In this document: positions 31,441 through 43,164 of the stretch, in pieces
Layout: every line of letters starts with the position of its first letter
Position numbering within the stretch: the stretch's first letter is position 1
Made by a program: the position numbers and the translations under genes
NCBI GenBank assembly: GCA_022414725.1
Contig: CM039463.1
Location: forward strand, 35,099,500 to 35,163,499
From: Microglena sp. YARC
Taxonomy: Eukaryota > Chlorophyta > Chlorophyceae > Chlamydomonadales > Chlamydomonadaceae
Direction: 5' to 3'
Length of the DNA stretch: 64,000 nt
The notes under the pieces: model-generated
Seen by the model: the letters and a program-made list of their open reading frames with translations, nothing else
Databases searched by the model: none
Told to the model about the DNA's origin: nothing

Positions 31441-32170
31441 AAGCTGCTACTTGTAGCACAAGTGCAACATTACGTACCTTGGTGTTTTGGGGTGCTACTT
31501 TAGAGCCTTTGGGGATTGATTGTTGTTATGGTATGACTCACTAGGCATAGCAAGTCATGTCATAACAATGTAACCCTCCGCTCATATCATGCAAATGGAA
31601 CCCTCTGCTCATATCATAACAATGGAACCCTACGTTCAAGCCTTTGGGGATTCCCCCCCCCCCCCCCCCCCCCAAGAAAGCTGCTACTAGCGCCCCTAAA
31701 AGATACTAGGAGCACCTTGGTGCTGTGTACAGACACCGGTTCCTTTCAGGTTTTTCTTTCCGTTTTTATATAACAGCTTCTTGGCAGCTCCCTGAGCCGA
31801 CCACTGGGCTACACCAAACTATTTCAGCAGTTCTGGACAGCTGATGATGCCAGCTTCGAGGTGCTCGAGGTTGCGCCAGGTTTGGCTGAATAGCCAATCA
31901 GAAGCTGCTGCTCGTAGCTGAATAGAAAAACAACGGTTCTTCTCCTTAACAAGTCCAAGGCAGGAAAATTGGCGGAGAGTGTTGGCAACGGAATCGAGCG
32001 GACCGCCAGTTAGTTACGAGACTGTCGGCTGACCTGTCAGTCTTTGCTCGGTCGCACGTTGGTCGCACCCATGCACGCACAAACAGACAACAGGGTGACC
32101 CTGGGGGCTCCCGCACCCCCAGAAGGGTTGGCTCTGCCAAAACAACAACCCTGGTAGGGCCAATTACCAG
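31440..32170 (-). repeat. Dispersed repeat in intron 4 (related copy near 58.75 kb)
   Basis: Read on the minus strand, about 31950-32140 has GGGAGCCCCCAGGGTCACC, then GTCAGCCGACAGTCTCGTAA and CTAACTGGCGGTCCGCTCGA. The segment 58750-58880 has the same blocks in the same order on the + strand. 31440-31950 holds a C tract (about 31656-31673) and unique sequence without a gene. Confidence 0.6.
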
Positions 32171-32251
32171 AACTTGAACTTGGTTACATGGCCCCAGCCT
32201 TCAAGGCTACTCGCCTTCTTCGGCAGTAATATAATCAATTTAAATCAAGGG

Positions 32252-32447
32252 TCAATTAGATCCCTATTTCTACGTACCTCGAACGACGAAGGAGCCGGGT
32301 TCGAATCCCTACGGGTGCGCCTTAGTGTTTGCGGTCGCTGCCAACCTCCATGGCAGCTTTGTCCAGGTAAAGTAGCAGCCCATTCCCTACCGCCGTTAGA
32401 CGAGGCTCCCTTAATACCACGCCCCACCAGGCGTTATCAATACCTTC
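32252..32447 (+). mobile_element. tRNA-derived SINE, + strand copy
   Basis: It contains a B box (GGGTTCGAATCC, about 32297-32308) and then GGTGCGCCTTAGTGTTTGCG and the tail block CCACGCCCCACCAGGCGTTA also found in the minus-strand copy at 43165-43352. The A box is worn in this copy. Confidence 0.75.
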
Positions 32448-33072
32448 TATTTCTACGTTTGGGTACATGTAGCAAATTACATGCCCCTCCCTCCTTCCCC
32501 CCTTCTCCAACATGCCCTCCCCCCCCCCCGTTTCCCACCCAGATGCCCAGCCTGGCCTCTTCCCCAACCCTCCGAATGCCCGCCCGCCCCCTCCCACCAC
32601 CAACACCGCCCCCACCCTCCAACCTGCTCACCTGCCTTCCCTTCCATTCCTCCTCCCTTTTTTCGACCATGAAATCTGATGCTGATGCTGATAACGTTTC
32701 TCCTGGTCCCCTACTGGGCTTCAATTTTTCTCGCGGCTGGCCCATGTCAAGCCCCTGCCACACCTTATTGCGGGCTCGGCTACTTTTTGCGGGTTCTCAG
32801 CTACTACGCGGGATCAAGTGCTGGTAGCTTAATATGATGGCCGAATCACACAAAAAAAGAACAGCGATAGTTCGTTTTCGCCCCCTCCGTCTGCCTACCA
32901 ATTTTCAGGCGAAACTAAAATTCGTGAAATCCAATACAAGGGGGACTTATGAACGTCATTATTGTAAAATATGAAATATCATTGGCAGTCATCGGTGTAG
33001 AAAAAACCACATGAGTGGAAAAAAGTGTCCCTGGTTTTGAGTACATTACCCCCCCCCCCCCCCCACCCCCCC

Positions 33073-33147
<75 letters not shown>

Positions 33148-33224
33148 GAAGTGCCCCTCTCACATTAATCCAGACATAACCGTAATCAAAGCATGCTAAG
33201 AATGTTATGTGTCTATGTGCGCAG
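32448..33224 (+). other. End of intron 4 with C and CA tracts
   Basis: There is C-rich low-complexity sequence (32480-32640), a run of over 50 bases of nearly pure C (about 33050-33103) and (CA)n (about 33104-33146), 80 bp before exon 5. I see no gene; the proline-rich frames follow from the C-rich DNA. Confidence 0.7.
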
Positions 33225-33353
33225 GTGTACACCATCAGAAATGGAGAGGTCAGCCAGACCATCATCCAGCTAGAGGCTGCAGCTGTCGGGTTGATTCGTC
33301 TGGGCAAGAACTTCATGGTTGGATGTATGAACGACGTGGTGCATTCTTACCAG
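33225..33353 (+). CDS. BBS1: BBS1 exon 5 (residues 289-331)
   Basis: After GTGCGCAG the frame reads VYTIRNGEV, AAAVGLIRLGKNFMVGCMND and VVHSYQ, matching human IYILRR, QPVGLIRVHKVLVVGSTQD and SLHGF. 129 bases, phase 0 at both ends, donor GTTTGT. Confidence 0.94.
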
Positions 33354-33429
33354 GTTTGTTTTAGTTTTCTGGGATGTGTAATAATAGAGGTTACAGTGCT
33401 TATGCTATTCATATCTTAACATCTTGTGT

Positions 33430-36400
33430 GTAGATGCGTAAACGTCATGGTTGGATGTATGAATGACGTTGTGCATTCGCATCAGGTTTGTAGATGCTGA
33501 TGGGATGTGTAATAATAGAGGTCGCAATGCGCTGTTATATGCTATTCATATCTTAACATCTTGTGTGTAGATGAGTAAACGTCATGGTTGGATGTATGAA
33601 CGACATGGTGCATTCATATCAGGTTTCTAGATCTGGTATCTGGTATTTTGTATTATCTCATGCTTGGATGTATGAACCATGTGGTACCCTAATATCATGT
33701 GTACAGCCTGTGTTGCGCGTGTGTTGTCTTAGCTGGTATTTTGTTTTATCTCATGCTTGGATGTATGAACCATGTGGTACCCTGGTATCATGTGTACGGC
33801 ATGTAGTGCGCGTGTGTTGTCATATCTGGTATGTTGGTTGGATGTATGCACGACATGGTGCATTCATATCTAGTATGTTGGTTGGATGTATGCACGACAT
33901 GGTGCATTCATATCAGGTTTCTAGATCTGGTGGTTGGCCCCATAATAAAGGCCCCATAGAGGAGGTAGCAGTGTGCTCGTCTATGGTAGTCCTATCTCAA
34001 CATCGGGCATTTAGATGTGTAAACGTCATGGTTGGATGTTTGAGCGACGTGGTGCATTCATATCACTACACCAGGTTTGTAGATTTGGTGGTTGGCCCAC
34101 GCGCAAGCAAACGGGCTGGCCCCCTCAACCTCACGCCTTTCATAAGGTGTAACAGTTATTTAGTCAGGTTTGCAGGCGTGTATAGTTCATGGTAGCATGT
34201 AATGAACAACGTGGCGCATTCATATCAGTTTTGTTCTTGGGGATGTGTAATGATGGAGGTAGCTGTGCTTGTATATGCTATTCATATCTGAACATCTTGT
34301 ATGTAGATGCGTAAACGTCATGGTTGCATGTATGAACGACGTTGTGCATTCATATCAGGTTTGTTTTTGTTTTTTGGGATACGTAAGAATTGAGGTAGCA
34401 CTGCGCTTGTATACTCTATTCATATCTTAACATCTTGTGTGTAGATGAATGTCTGAACGACGTTGTGCATTTGCATCAGGTTTGTAGATGTGGATGGGAT
34501 GTGTCAAAATGGAGGTTGCAATGCTCTGTTAAACGCAATTCATATCTTAACATCTTGTGTGTACATGAGTAAACGTCATGGCTATATGCATGAACGGCGT
34601 AGTGCATTCATGTCAGGTTTCTAGATTTGGTGGTTGGCCCCAGCGCGAGCAAACGTGCTTGCCCCCTCAACCTCACGCCTTGTCATAAGGCGTGGCATTT
34701 ATTTATGCAGGTATGTTGATGTGTCGAGTTCATGTTTGGATGCATGTGCGACGTGATGCATTCATATCAGGCGTATGCATGTGTTTAGTTCATGGTTGGA
34801 TGTATCAACGGCGTGGTGCATTCATATCAGGCGCATGCATGCGTATAGTTCATGGTTGGATGTATCAACGGCGTGGTGCATTCATGTCAGGTGTGTGCAT
34901 GTGAACAGTTCATGGTTGGATCGACGGACGATGTGGTGTATTCATATACACCACACCATATATGAAGATATGTGTAAGGAATGTGTAAGGCATGTGTGTA
35001 AAGGATGAGCAAGGGATGCGCAAAGGATGTGTATGGGAGGTGCAGGGGATGTGAACGGGAGGTGTAGGGGAGGTGTGAAGGATGCAGTGCGCTTGTGTAG
35101 CCATATCTGTTGTGTTGTATTATCTCATGCTTGGATGTATGAGCCATGTGGTACCCTATATCATGTGTGCAGCCTGTATTGCGCGTGTGTTGTCATATCT
35201 GGTATGTTGTGTTATATCATGCTTGGATGTATGAGCCATGTGGTACCCTAATATCATGTGTGCAGCCTGTATTGCGCGTGTGTTGTCATATCTGGTATGT
35301 TGGGTTATCTCATGCTTGGACGTATGAACCATGTGGTACCCTAATATCATGTGTGCAGCCTGTATTGCGCGTGTGTAGTTATATCTGGTATGTTGTGTTA
35401 TATCATGCTTGGATGTATGAGCCATGTGGTACCCTATATCATGTGTGCAGCCTGTATTGCGCGTGTGTTGTCATATCTGGTATGTTGTGTTATCTCATGC
35501 TTGGACGTATGAACCATGTGGTACCCTAATATCATGTGTGCAGCCTGTATTGCGCGTGTGCTGTCATATCTGGTATGTTGTGTTATATCATGCTTGGATG
35601 TATGAGCCATGTGGTACCCTAATATCATGTGTACAGCCTGTATTGCGCGTGTGTTGTCATATCTGGTATGTTGTGTAATCTCATGCTTGGACGTATGAAC
35701 CATGTGGTACCCTAATATCATGTGTGCAGCCTGTATTGTGCGTGTGTTGTCATATCTGGTATGTAGTTTTATATCATGCTTGGACGTATGAACCATGTGG
35801 TACCCTAATATCATGTGTGCAGCCTGTATTGCGCGTGTGTTGTCATATCTGGTATGTTGTGTTATATCATGCTTGGATGTATGAACCATGTGGTACCCTA
35901 ATATCATGTGTACAGCCTGTATTGCACGTGTGTTGTCATATCTGGTATGTTGTGTTATATCATGCTTGGATGTATGAACCATGTGGTACCCTAATATCAT
36001 GTGTACAGCCTGTATTGCACGTGTGTTGTCATATCTGGTATGTTGTGTTATATCATGCTTGGATGTATGAACCATGTGGTACCCTAATATCATGTGTACA
36101 GCCTGTATTGCATGTGTGTTGTCATATCTGGTATGTTGTGTTATCTCATGCTTTGATGTATGAACCATGTGGTACCCTAATATCATGTGTACAGCCTGTA
36201 TTGCGCGTGTGTTGTCTTATCCGGTATGTTGTGCTATCTCATGCTTGGATATATGAACCATGTGGTACCCTAATATCATGTGTACGGCATGTATTGCGCG
36301 TGTGTTGTCATATCTGGTATGTTGGGTTGTCTCATGCTTGGATGCATAAACCATGTGGTACCCTGATATCATGTGTACGGCATGTAGTGCGCGTGTGTTG

Positions 36401-36475
36401 TCATATCTGGTATGTTGTGTTATCTCATGCTTGGATGTATGAACCATGTGGTACCCTGGTATCATGTGTAAGGGA
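33430..36475 (+). repeat. Large array derived from the BBS1 exon 5 donor edge
   Basis: The end of exon 5, ATGGTTGGATGTATGAACGA with CGTGGTGCATTC..CAGGTTTGT, is repeated with intronic sequence. The first part (33430-34960) has about 12 irregular copies retaining CATTCATATCAGGTTT. The second part (33655-33830 and 35100-36470) is a regular 93-bp unit (TGCTTGGATGTATGAACCAT then GTGGTACCCTAATATCATGT and so on) present about 15 times. As 93 is a multiple of three, frames of about 250 codons stay open on both strands and are not genes. Confidence 0.93.
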
Positions 36476-36499
36476 GGTGCAAAGCATGTAGTGTGCTTG

Positions 36500-37051
36500 T
36501 GTAGTCATATCTGGTGCGTTCATGTGACCCTTCCTCTCTCTCATTCTTCAGACCCACCTTAACACCGTCACCACTACCTGCCCTCCATCCAACTGCCCCC
36601 GCACTCCCTCTCTCTTTCTCCCTCCCTCCATCCCTCTCTCCCCCCCCCCCCCTGCCTCCCTCCCCTACTCACTCACTCACTCTCTCACTCACTCACTCAC
36701 TCCTAGCCTCACCATCCCTCGCTTGCTCCCACCTGCCCCCTACTCACTCACTCACCCCCCCACAGACCCTCACCCACCCTCCGCTTCCCTCTCTCCCACC
36801 ATCACCCGAATAATGGCCACAAGAACTACTCAATCTATTTGCCCGCCAGCATCCAGTGGCAGTGTCTGGAATCCACCACCCTCTCCCCATCTCTCTTACC
36901 CTCCCCCTGCCTCCACTCCCCCGCCTCCCTCCCACCCTCTCTCCCACCCTCACTATCCCTCGCTTGCTCCCACCTTCACCCCCACTCATTCACTCACTCC
37001 ACCCCCACCCACCCTCCGCCTCCCTCTTTCCCACCCTCATCTGCCCTACAG
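36500..37051 (+). repeat. C/T-rich end of intron 5 with a partial exon 6 copy
   Basis: Lines of CACTCACTCAC and CCCTCCCTC lead to the acceptor. At 36808-36856 GAATAATGGCCACAAGAACT and CAATCTATTTGCCCGCCAGC copy the first about 47 bases of exon 6 with a possible CCG junction in place of the CAG acceptor, followed by non-exon sequence and a second C/T block before the real exon. Confidence 0.85.
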
Positions 37052-37166
37052 AATAATGGCCACAAGAACTACTCAATCTACTTGCCCGCCAGCATCCACT
37101 GCATTGCCAAACTGGAGGTGTCATCGTCTAGGATGTCTCGCTGCTTGCTGGTAGCATTGAGTAATG
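37052..37166 (+). CDS. BBS1: BBS1 exon 6 (residues 332-370 in part)
   Basis: After CTGCCCTACAG the frame reads NNGHKNYSIYLPASI, IAKLEV and RCLLVALSNG, matching human KGKKLWTVQMPAAI, ILTMNL and AVMAALANG. 115 bases, ending one base into Gly370 before GTGAGC. Confidence 0.93.
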
Positions 37167-37419
37167 GTGAGCTTCAGATTGGATGCTCCATGCTACAAAA
37201 TCAAGCTCATTTTGACCCCATCACCTTTTCTAATTCATTTCAAAATCGAGCCCACTTTGACCTCATTTTTTAACTCATTTCAAAATCAATCCCATTTTGA
37301 CCCCATTCTAAAACTCATTTAAAACCCTTTGACACTTTTTTTTTACTCATGTCGAACTCCAGCTCATTTTGACCTCATCCTTACCTTTTCAAACTCATTT
37401 CGAAAACCAAGCTGAATTT

Positions 37420-37737
37420 GTTAAACTGGGCAGTGCACCATGAGGACATCTGATTCAGATGTCCTCATGGTGCACTGCCCAGTTTAACATAACGTGACTC
37501 CCATCAGGGCGTTACCCAGAGGTTCCCGACCGGGGGATTAAACTTAGTACTGAAACAAGACTCCGTGGCGCCCACTCCCCACCATTCTTCCGCTGCGCTT
37601 GTGGACAGGAACTTCCCCACTGTTCCGGCGGTCGGGTTTGAACTGGTGCTCGATGGGAGTCACGTTATGTTAAACTGGGCAGTGCACCATGAGGACATCT
37701 GAATCAGATGTCCTCATGGTGCACTGCCCAGTTTAAC
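37420..37737 (+). mobile_element. Foldback element with two 69-bp perfect palindromes
   Basis: GTTAAACTGGGCAGTGCACC begins a perfect 69-bp palindrome (34-bp arms, one central base) at 37420-37488; the same palindrome stands at 37669-37737 with the complementary central base. The 180 bp between them has inverted ends ATAACGTGACTCCCATC, so the whole 318 bp is symmetric over about 92 bp per side. The flanks CTGAATTTG and CAGAATTTG form a near 9-bp target duplication in the minisatellite, as Mutator-like elements make. No coding sequence. A tRNA-like GGTTTGAAC/GTTCAAACC lies inside. Confidence 0.8.
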
Positions 37738-38965
37738 AGAATTTGACCCAATCCTCACTTTTTCAAACTCATTTCGAAACCAAGCTGAATTCAACCCAAT
37801 TCTTACCTTTTCAAAGTCGTTTTGAAACCAAGCTGAATTTGACCCGATTCTTACCTTTTCAAAGTCGTTTTGAAACCAAGCTGAATTTGACCCAATTCTT
37901 ACCTTTTCAAAGTCGTTTTGAAACCAAGCTGAATTTGAACCAATTCTTACCTTTTCAAAGTCGTTTTGAAACCAAGCTGAATTTGACCCGATTCTTACCT
38001 TTTCAAAGTCGTTTTGAAACCAAGCTGAATTAGGGAGGTGTTTGGGACTCAGATACCTACATTTTTGCTTTTTCATATTTCCAAGTAAATTACCCTTAGA
38101 GGGTTAAGGAAGTAAGCAATGCAGGCTTCATCATTGTCAGTAACTTGTATTTGCAAAGTTAAGGGGCCTGCTGGTGCTGGACATTTAGTCAGTGCACAAG
38201 AGGTCCAGCGATCTTCAGATGGGGCCCCTTAGGTACAGGTGCAAATAAAAATATTTAAAGGTGTCAGCTGGTGTTGTAATGCCTGGTCTTGGATGTGTTT
38301 CCTGGCCCCCCTTAATTAGGGGGTGGATAGCATCTTTTAGACTGCATTATATGCCATGGCTTAAAACCTTAAATTACAAATATTGCACCATCTAGCTTTA
38401 AGTTTTTAGTTTTTTTTTAGCTTTAAGTTCTTACAGGTCTGTCTTTGTGCTACTACCATTTGCAAGAGTCACTGCATTTTCTCACACACGTGCCCTCAAG
38501 GCGAAAGTTCCACTAAAGGTGAAGAGTAAAAGACTGGGGGAAAGGTGTAGGAGGATAAGGACCATGTACAAGACTGCAGTCTGTGCTAGTGGAGAGGACA
38601 AGAGAGGTAACTAAGGGGAGAGATTAAGAAGCACTGGGAAGCTAAAGGCTAGAAGCAAAGTTCAGCTTCAATGTGAGGTCTAGGATAAGGTATGCCTTAA
38701 TGGCATCTGATCTCCATCTGCCCTGAGTTCTGATTGACTCTAGGTCAGCTCCAATGGCCCAGGCTGCAACTACACCTCAACGTCTGAGGCTGTGCATAGC
38801 AAATCTATCTGGGTCTATGCTCAGCTGGGGGAGGGTGTGAGCAACTGCAGTGAAGTAAGACTAAAGTCTATAGGACAAAGACTGGCCTGAAAGGAGAGGG
38901 GACGAGACAAGCTGAGGGATTCTAGATTCCAGGCTGTAAAGAGGGTGGATTTCCTAGGTACTACA

Positions 38966-39665
38966 TCAGACACAGAGCAATGAGCTCACTCTTTCTAAGG
39001 AGTCCACACAAAAAATAAAAAATCCAATCACTAGCCAGGCTGCAACTCTAGTAGCTAGGTCCTTCATGTGGGGCTGCAGGGTCTTCAGCTCCCTCATGGC
39101 CTCCAAACACTTAATAAGAAGGGTCTTACAAATGCCCTGTTTGCCTAAGGACACTCCCATGGGGCTCTGGAACACCCTAATGGCCTGGGACAGTTGAGCT
39201 ACACACTTGGAATGCATGGTGTGTGACTCAAGTCCCTTGGACCTGTGCCACTCAGCTAGTGCTGGAGCACTTGTTCCTTGGACCCGGTGGGAGCGCCTGC
39301 TGCTCACTAACATGTACACCTCAGCCATGCACTTGGTGTACCGCTTCAGAGCACTTGCATAAGTGTCATGAGAGCTGACAGCCAGGGTGGAGCCCTCCAG
39401 CAGCACCAGTCTCCTGGCACCTTCTCTGCCCTGTGAGCTGGTGCTGTGGAGGATGCCCTCCTGGGCACAAGGATGTACCACAGGACATAGCATACCTGTC
39501 CATGCCAAAGCATTGAGTGTGGGTGTGCTTTGAGCACGTGGTGCACTGCAGTAGCCTTCCCTTGTTGCTTTGGCAGATGGTACAAATTGTGTATAGGTGG
39601 GGGGGAAAGGGTTTGTTATAGTGAGCAGTACTGATCACAAGCATGGGAAAAGGTATGGGGCCCAA
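38966..39665 (-). pseudogene. PHD-finger-like plus recombinase-like ORF, frame-changed
   Basis: The first frame (from 39665) has CTICQSNKGRLLQCTTCSKH then THTQCFG and a following C..C, the spacing of a PHD/RING-type zinc finger. Overlapping in another frame (39508-38966), after AVSSHDTYASALKRYTKC comes a 120-residue helical stretch; S..TY.SALK.Y is like the N-terminal core-binding part of tyrosine recombinases. The catalytic R..HxxR..Y residues were not found. An intron or frameshift would be needed to join both parts. A PHD finger next to an integrase-like domain is known for several transposon groups. Confidence 0.35.
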
Positions 39666-39779
39666 GGTTTTTCCTGTCTTGGAGACAGAGAAAATCCTCC
39701 TATACCAAGGTGCATCTGGCCACTGAGGGACCAGTGCTGTGCAAATGTGTCAGAGGGTGAGGCTACCCAAGCTGCGTGA

Positions 39780-40870
39780 AGGAGATCCAAAGTTTATCCT
39801 AAAGCAGAAAATAGGATGTTAGCCCAGGGCACCTGCCCAATGAGTTGCTTCCATTGTACTTCCATGGGATGTTGGATGGAGAACCATTGTGTGTATCCCT
39901 TGTGGTTGTTGTACCCATCTGCTGCAGTAAAGCAGTCGATGGTAGTTGGTGGGTTGTTGCTCATGTCAAAAAGCTTATACAAGTAATAGTTGTAAGAGCT
40001 GCTAGCTTCCCCTCTGCTGGGTGCATCTGCAGGTTTCAGTTCACCTTTTACATGCTTGGCTTTGACAGTGAACCGAAACTCAGGGCATGTGAGTGCAATC
40101 TGGACTTTTGCATCCCTGATGCCTGGTATTTGAAACCCCCTTTGTTCACTGTGAAACAGCTTGTACGCTGTCCATATAACACAGAACTGACGTCCCTGCC
40201 AATTCCTGTGCCCAGTGCTGCAAGCAAATTAGCATGCTCTCAGTTTCAGAAATACCTATGTGCACGTGATGCATGTTTTTCTGGCCAGGAGTGGGAGTAG
40301 GTGTCATGGCCCAGAGTAACAAAAAACAATTCTGCATGTCTATGTGGGACTCTGCCCTTATAGGGTAGTCATCCACATAGACATCACAGGAAGCTTTTAC
40401 TCCTTCCTCATTAAATCTGTGATTAAAGATCAGCTTAGAGAAGTTGGTCAGTTCACAGAAGAAATGGGGGCTTTGGCCTGTGCCCTGGGGTATAGCAATC
40501 CATCTACCTACTTAAATAGTCACGGGATGTCTGAAACCCATGTACCTCATAGCTGAGGGTGCAGGGAGACAGGTAGAACCTATTCGTGAAATCCCTCTTG
40601 CCTAACTGGTATGTAGAGGTGAGTGATTTCAAGGAGGTTTCAAGGGTGGTGAGAAAGCAGGGCAGTGTGCTCCTGCAGCCATTGACCCCAGAGAAAGAGG
40701 GATCTACCAAATAAAATAAAACAAGACACTGTGTGGTTGCAGACCTCCATGGAGGCTGGTGGGGTGGTTCTCCAAACCCAGATTAACAGGTCCTAATGCA
40801 TCTAGGGGGCAGGGTACTTAGCTGGGCGCTTAGTTCCTCCAGGTAGGCGAGGGATTAAGGCCTTCGTCTT
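39780..40870. other. Unassigned part of the 3.4-kb insertion
   Basis: It holds a + strand frame (39845-40300, 151 codons) and a minus-strand frame (40376-40146) with no recognisable domain. Which strand codes, if any, is unclear. A 13-bp inverted pair CTATGTGGGACTC/GGTAGTCATCCACATAG surrounds 40340-40380. 40870-41120 repeats GGATCTAGAGA. Confidence 0.3.
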
Positions 40871-42740
40871 GGTGCGTTGTCTCACAAGGAGGGTGAGGAA
40901 GGAAGACAGGGGCGGGATTTGTGAGAGGGTGTGGTTAGGTGATCTAACTCAACGGGAGCTTTGGTCACCGCCCAGGTGGGCGGAAGCGAGGGCGAGCGAG
41001 GGCTCAAACAACAGGACGGAGAAATTCCGTTCAAACACTAGGCCAAGGAGCTGGGGAGGATCCGTGGGGATCTGGGAAGGATCTAGAGAGGATCTAGAGA
41101 GGATCTAGAGATAGAACAGTCCTAACACACTTCGGAAGCGCAGCCGGGGACGTGTCCGTCACATTGGGCGCGGCCTTGGGCGCGGGCTTCTTATTCTGGG
41201 GTGGTGACTTCTTGAACTAGAAAAATGACAGGACTGAATTGCTGTGACAGCAATTTGATCAAAGTAGTATTGGTCTAGTGTTGTGCACAGACTAAATACT
41301 CGTGGTGATCTGGCACTGATTTTGAATTAGCGGCACGCGAACGTCCTCGTTTCGCCTTCCGCAGGATTTAAACTTTAGAAATATTAGCGCGAATGTTGGT
41401 ACCTGGTCCCGCCTTTCCAAATACTCTATTTCTCACACTACGGTGTGGGAAATACGGCATTTGACCCAATTCTTACCTTTTCAAAGTCGTTTTGAAACCA
41501 AGCTGAATTTGACCAAATTCTTACCTTTTCAAAGTCGTTTTGAAACCAAGCTGAATTTGACCAAATTCTTACCTTTTCAAAGTCGTTTTGAAACCAAGCT
41601 GAATTTGACCCGATTCTTACTTGTTTGGACTCATCCTAACTCTTGTCAACTCATCCCGAACTCATCTTAACTGTTTGAAAATCAAGCTCTTCTTGACCCC
41701 ATCCTTACTTGTTAAACTCATGTTAAACTCAATTTCAGATGATTTTGAACTCATCCTTACTGCATGGACTCATTTTGAACTCATTTTCAGCTGATTTTGA
41801 ACCTGTCCTTACTTTTAAACTCATTTAAAACTCATTTTCAGCTGATTTTGAACCCATCCTTTCTTTCTGAACTCATACTTGCTTTTGTGAACTCATCCGG
41901 AACTCTACTCAACTGTTTCAAATCCAAGCTGATTTTTACCCCATCCCTTTTTTTCTAATCCTAACTCTTGTGAACTCATCTCAAACTCATCTGGACTTTA
42001 TCAAAATCAAGCTGGGTTTTTTACCCCACCCTGACGTTTTTGAATTAAACAATTCGAAATCAACCTGATTTTGACCCCATCCTTCCTTTTTTGACCCCAT
42101 CCTGACTGTTTTGACCTCATCCCAAACTCATCTCAACTCTTTTGGGAATCAGGCCAATTTTTACACAATCATTACCTTTTTGGACTCCTCCTAACTCTTG
42201 TAATCTCATCCTGATCTCATGTTGACTCTATCAGAATCAATCTGGACTTTTGACCCCATCCTGACTGTTTTGAGCTCATCCTGAACTCGTCTTGACTCTC
42301 TGGGAATCAGGCCAATTTCGACGACATCATTACTTTTCCCCCCTCACCCTAACCCTTGTAAACTCATCCAGATCTCATCTCGACCCAAGCAAAATCAAGC
42401 TGGGTTGTTTGACCCCACCCGGACGTTTTATAACCAAATGATTCGAAACCAACTGATTTTGACCCCATCCTTACTCATTTAGAACTCTGATTTGACGCCA
42501 CCATTTTTTGTTTGAACTTACCTTACTTGCTTTGCTTGAACTTACCTTACTCTTGTGAACTCATCCCAAACTCATCTCCACTCAATCAAAATCAAGCTGG
42601 GCTTTTAACCCTCCCGTCATCAATCCGTCATTCCAATCACTGCATCAGTCTACTCAATCAATCAATCAATCAATCAAGTAAGTACCCCAAATATATACCC
42701 CCCCCCCCCCCCCCCCCCCCCCTCTCTTTCTCTCTTGCAG

Positions 42741-42883
42741 GAGAGATCCGTATCTACTCCGATAGGAACCTGGTAGGGATGCACACCGTCCCCTCCCCAG
42801 TCACTGGGATGTGGTTTGGGAGGTATGGCAGGGAGGACAGCACCCTCATCACCATCACCAAGTCAGGCGCTCTGGACATCAAG
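42741..42883 (+). CDS. BBS1: BBS1 exon 7 (residues 370-417)
   Basis: After a C tract and TCTCTCTTGCAG two bases complete Gly370. EIRIYSDRNLVGMHTV then TGMWFGRYGREDSTLITITK and SGALDIK match human EVRIYRDKALLNVIHT and FGRYGREDNTLIMTTRGGG. 143 bases, ending in phase 0 before GTGGGT. Confidence 0.96.
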
Positions 42884-43073
42884 GTGGGTGTGTGAGCTCA
42901 GGGCTAGTGGGGTGGGGTGAGTGTGTGGATGGGGGTGAAGGTGGGAGTGAGCGAGGGATGGTGAGGGTGGGAGAGGAGGAGGGAGCGAGGGATGGTGAGG
43001 GAGAGAGGGATGGTGAGGGAGGGAGAGAGAGGGAGGTAGCGAGGGATGGTGAGGGAGAGAGGGGGGAAGTAAT

Positions 43074-43129
43074 GTAGGGAGGACAGCACCCTCATCGTCA
43101 TCACCAAGTCAGGCGCTCTAGACGTCAAG
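43074..43129 (+). repeat. Copy 1 of the BBS1 exon 7 donor edge
   Basis: GGACAGCACCCTCATCGTCA to GACGTCAAG followed by GTGGGTGCGGGAGCTCAGGG copies the last about 55 bases of exon 7 and the first 40 of the intron. The coding frame (REDSTLIVITKSGALDVK) is intact, with conservative changes. Purine-rich GAGGGATGGTGA repeats separate it from the exon. Confidence 0.9.
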
Positions 43130-43164
43130 GTGGGTGCGGGAGCTCAGGGCTGGTGGGGTGGGGT

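Larger units (their letters stand above)
38033..41457 (-). mobile_element. 3.4-kb insertion in the intron 6 minisatellite
   Basis: The minisatellite stops at AAGCTGAAT (38032) and resumes in the next unit position at TTTGACCC (41460), so this block was inserted. The right end carries a hairpin (41427-41454, TATTTCTCACAC/GTGTGGGAAATA, loop TACG). I see no long terminal repeats and at most a 2-bp duplication (AT). Minus-strand frames at 39665-38966 look like a PHD finger followed by a recombinase-like segment. I cannot name the class; a tyrosine-recombinase (Crypton-like) or KDZ-type element are candidates. Confidence 0.55.
37195..42610 (+). repeat. 47-60 bp minisatellite filling intron 6 (interrupted)
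   Basis: The unit TTACCTTTTCAAAGTCGTTT plus GAAACCAAGCTGAATTTGAC is regular at 37738-38035 (about 6 copies) and 41457-41625 (3 copies). Worn relatives (AACTCATTT, ATCAAGCTGG, TTTTGACCCCATCC) fill 37195-37415 and 41625-42610. Two insertions interrupt it: the palindromic element at 37420-37737 and a 3.4-kb segment at about 38033-41457. Confidence 0.9.

Noticed and set aside
32174..32827. 217-codon proline-rich + strand frame
   Set aside because: Crosses a SINE and C-rich intron sequence; no domain and no codon pattern of a gene.
35434..36491. Open frames of 250-255 codons on both strands
   Set aside because: They follow from the 93-bp unit of the exon-5-derived array. No domain, and both strands show the same property.
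37714..38076. Frames with FETKLNLTQFLPFQSR-like repeats
   Set aside because: Translation of the 47-bp minisatellite; open on both strands.
38033..41457. Helitron as class of the 3.4-kb insertion
   Set aside because: A 3' hairpin and AT target are present, but the element does not begin TC or end CTRR, and no Rep/helicase motif is seen.
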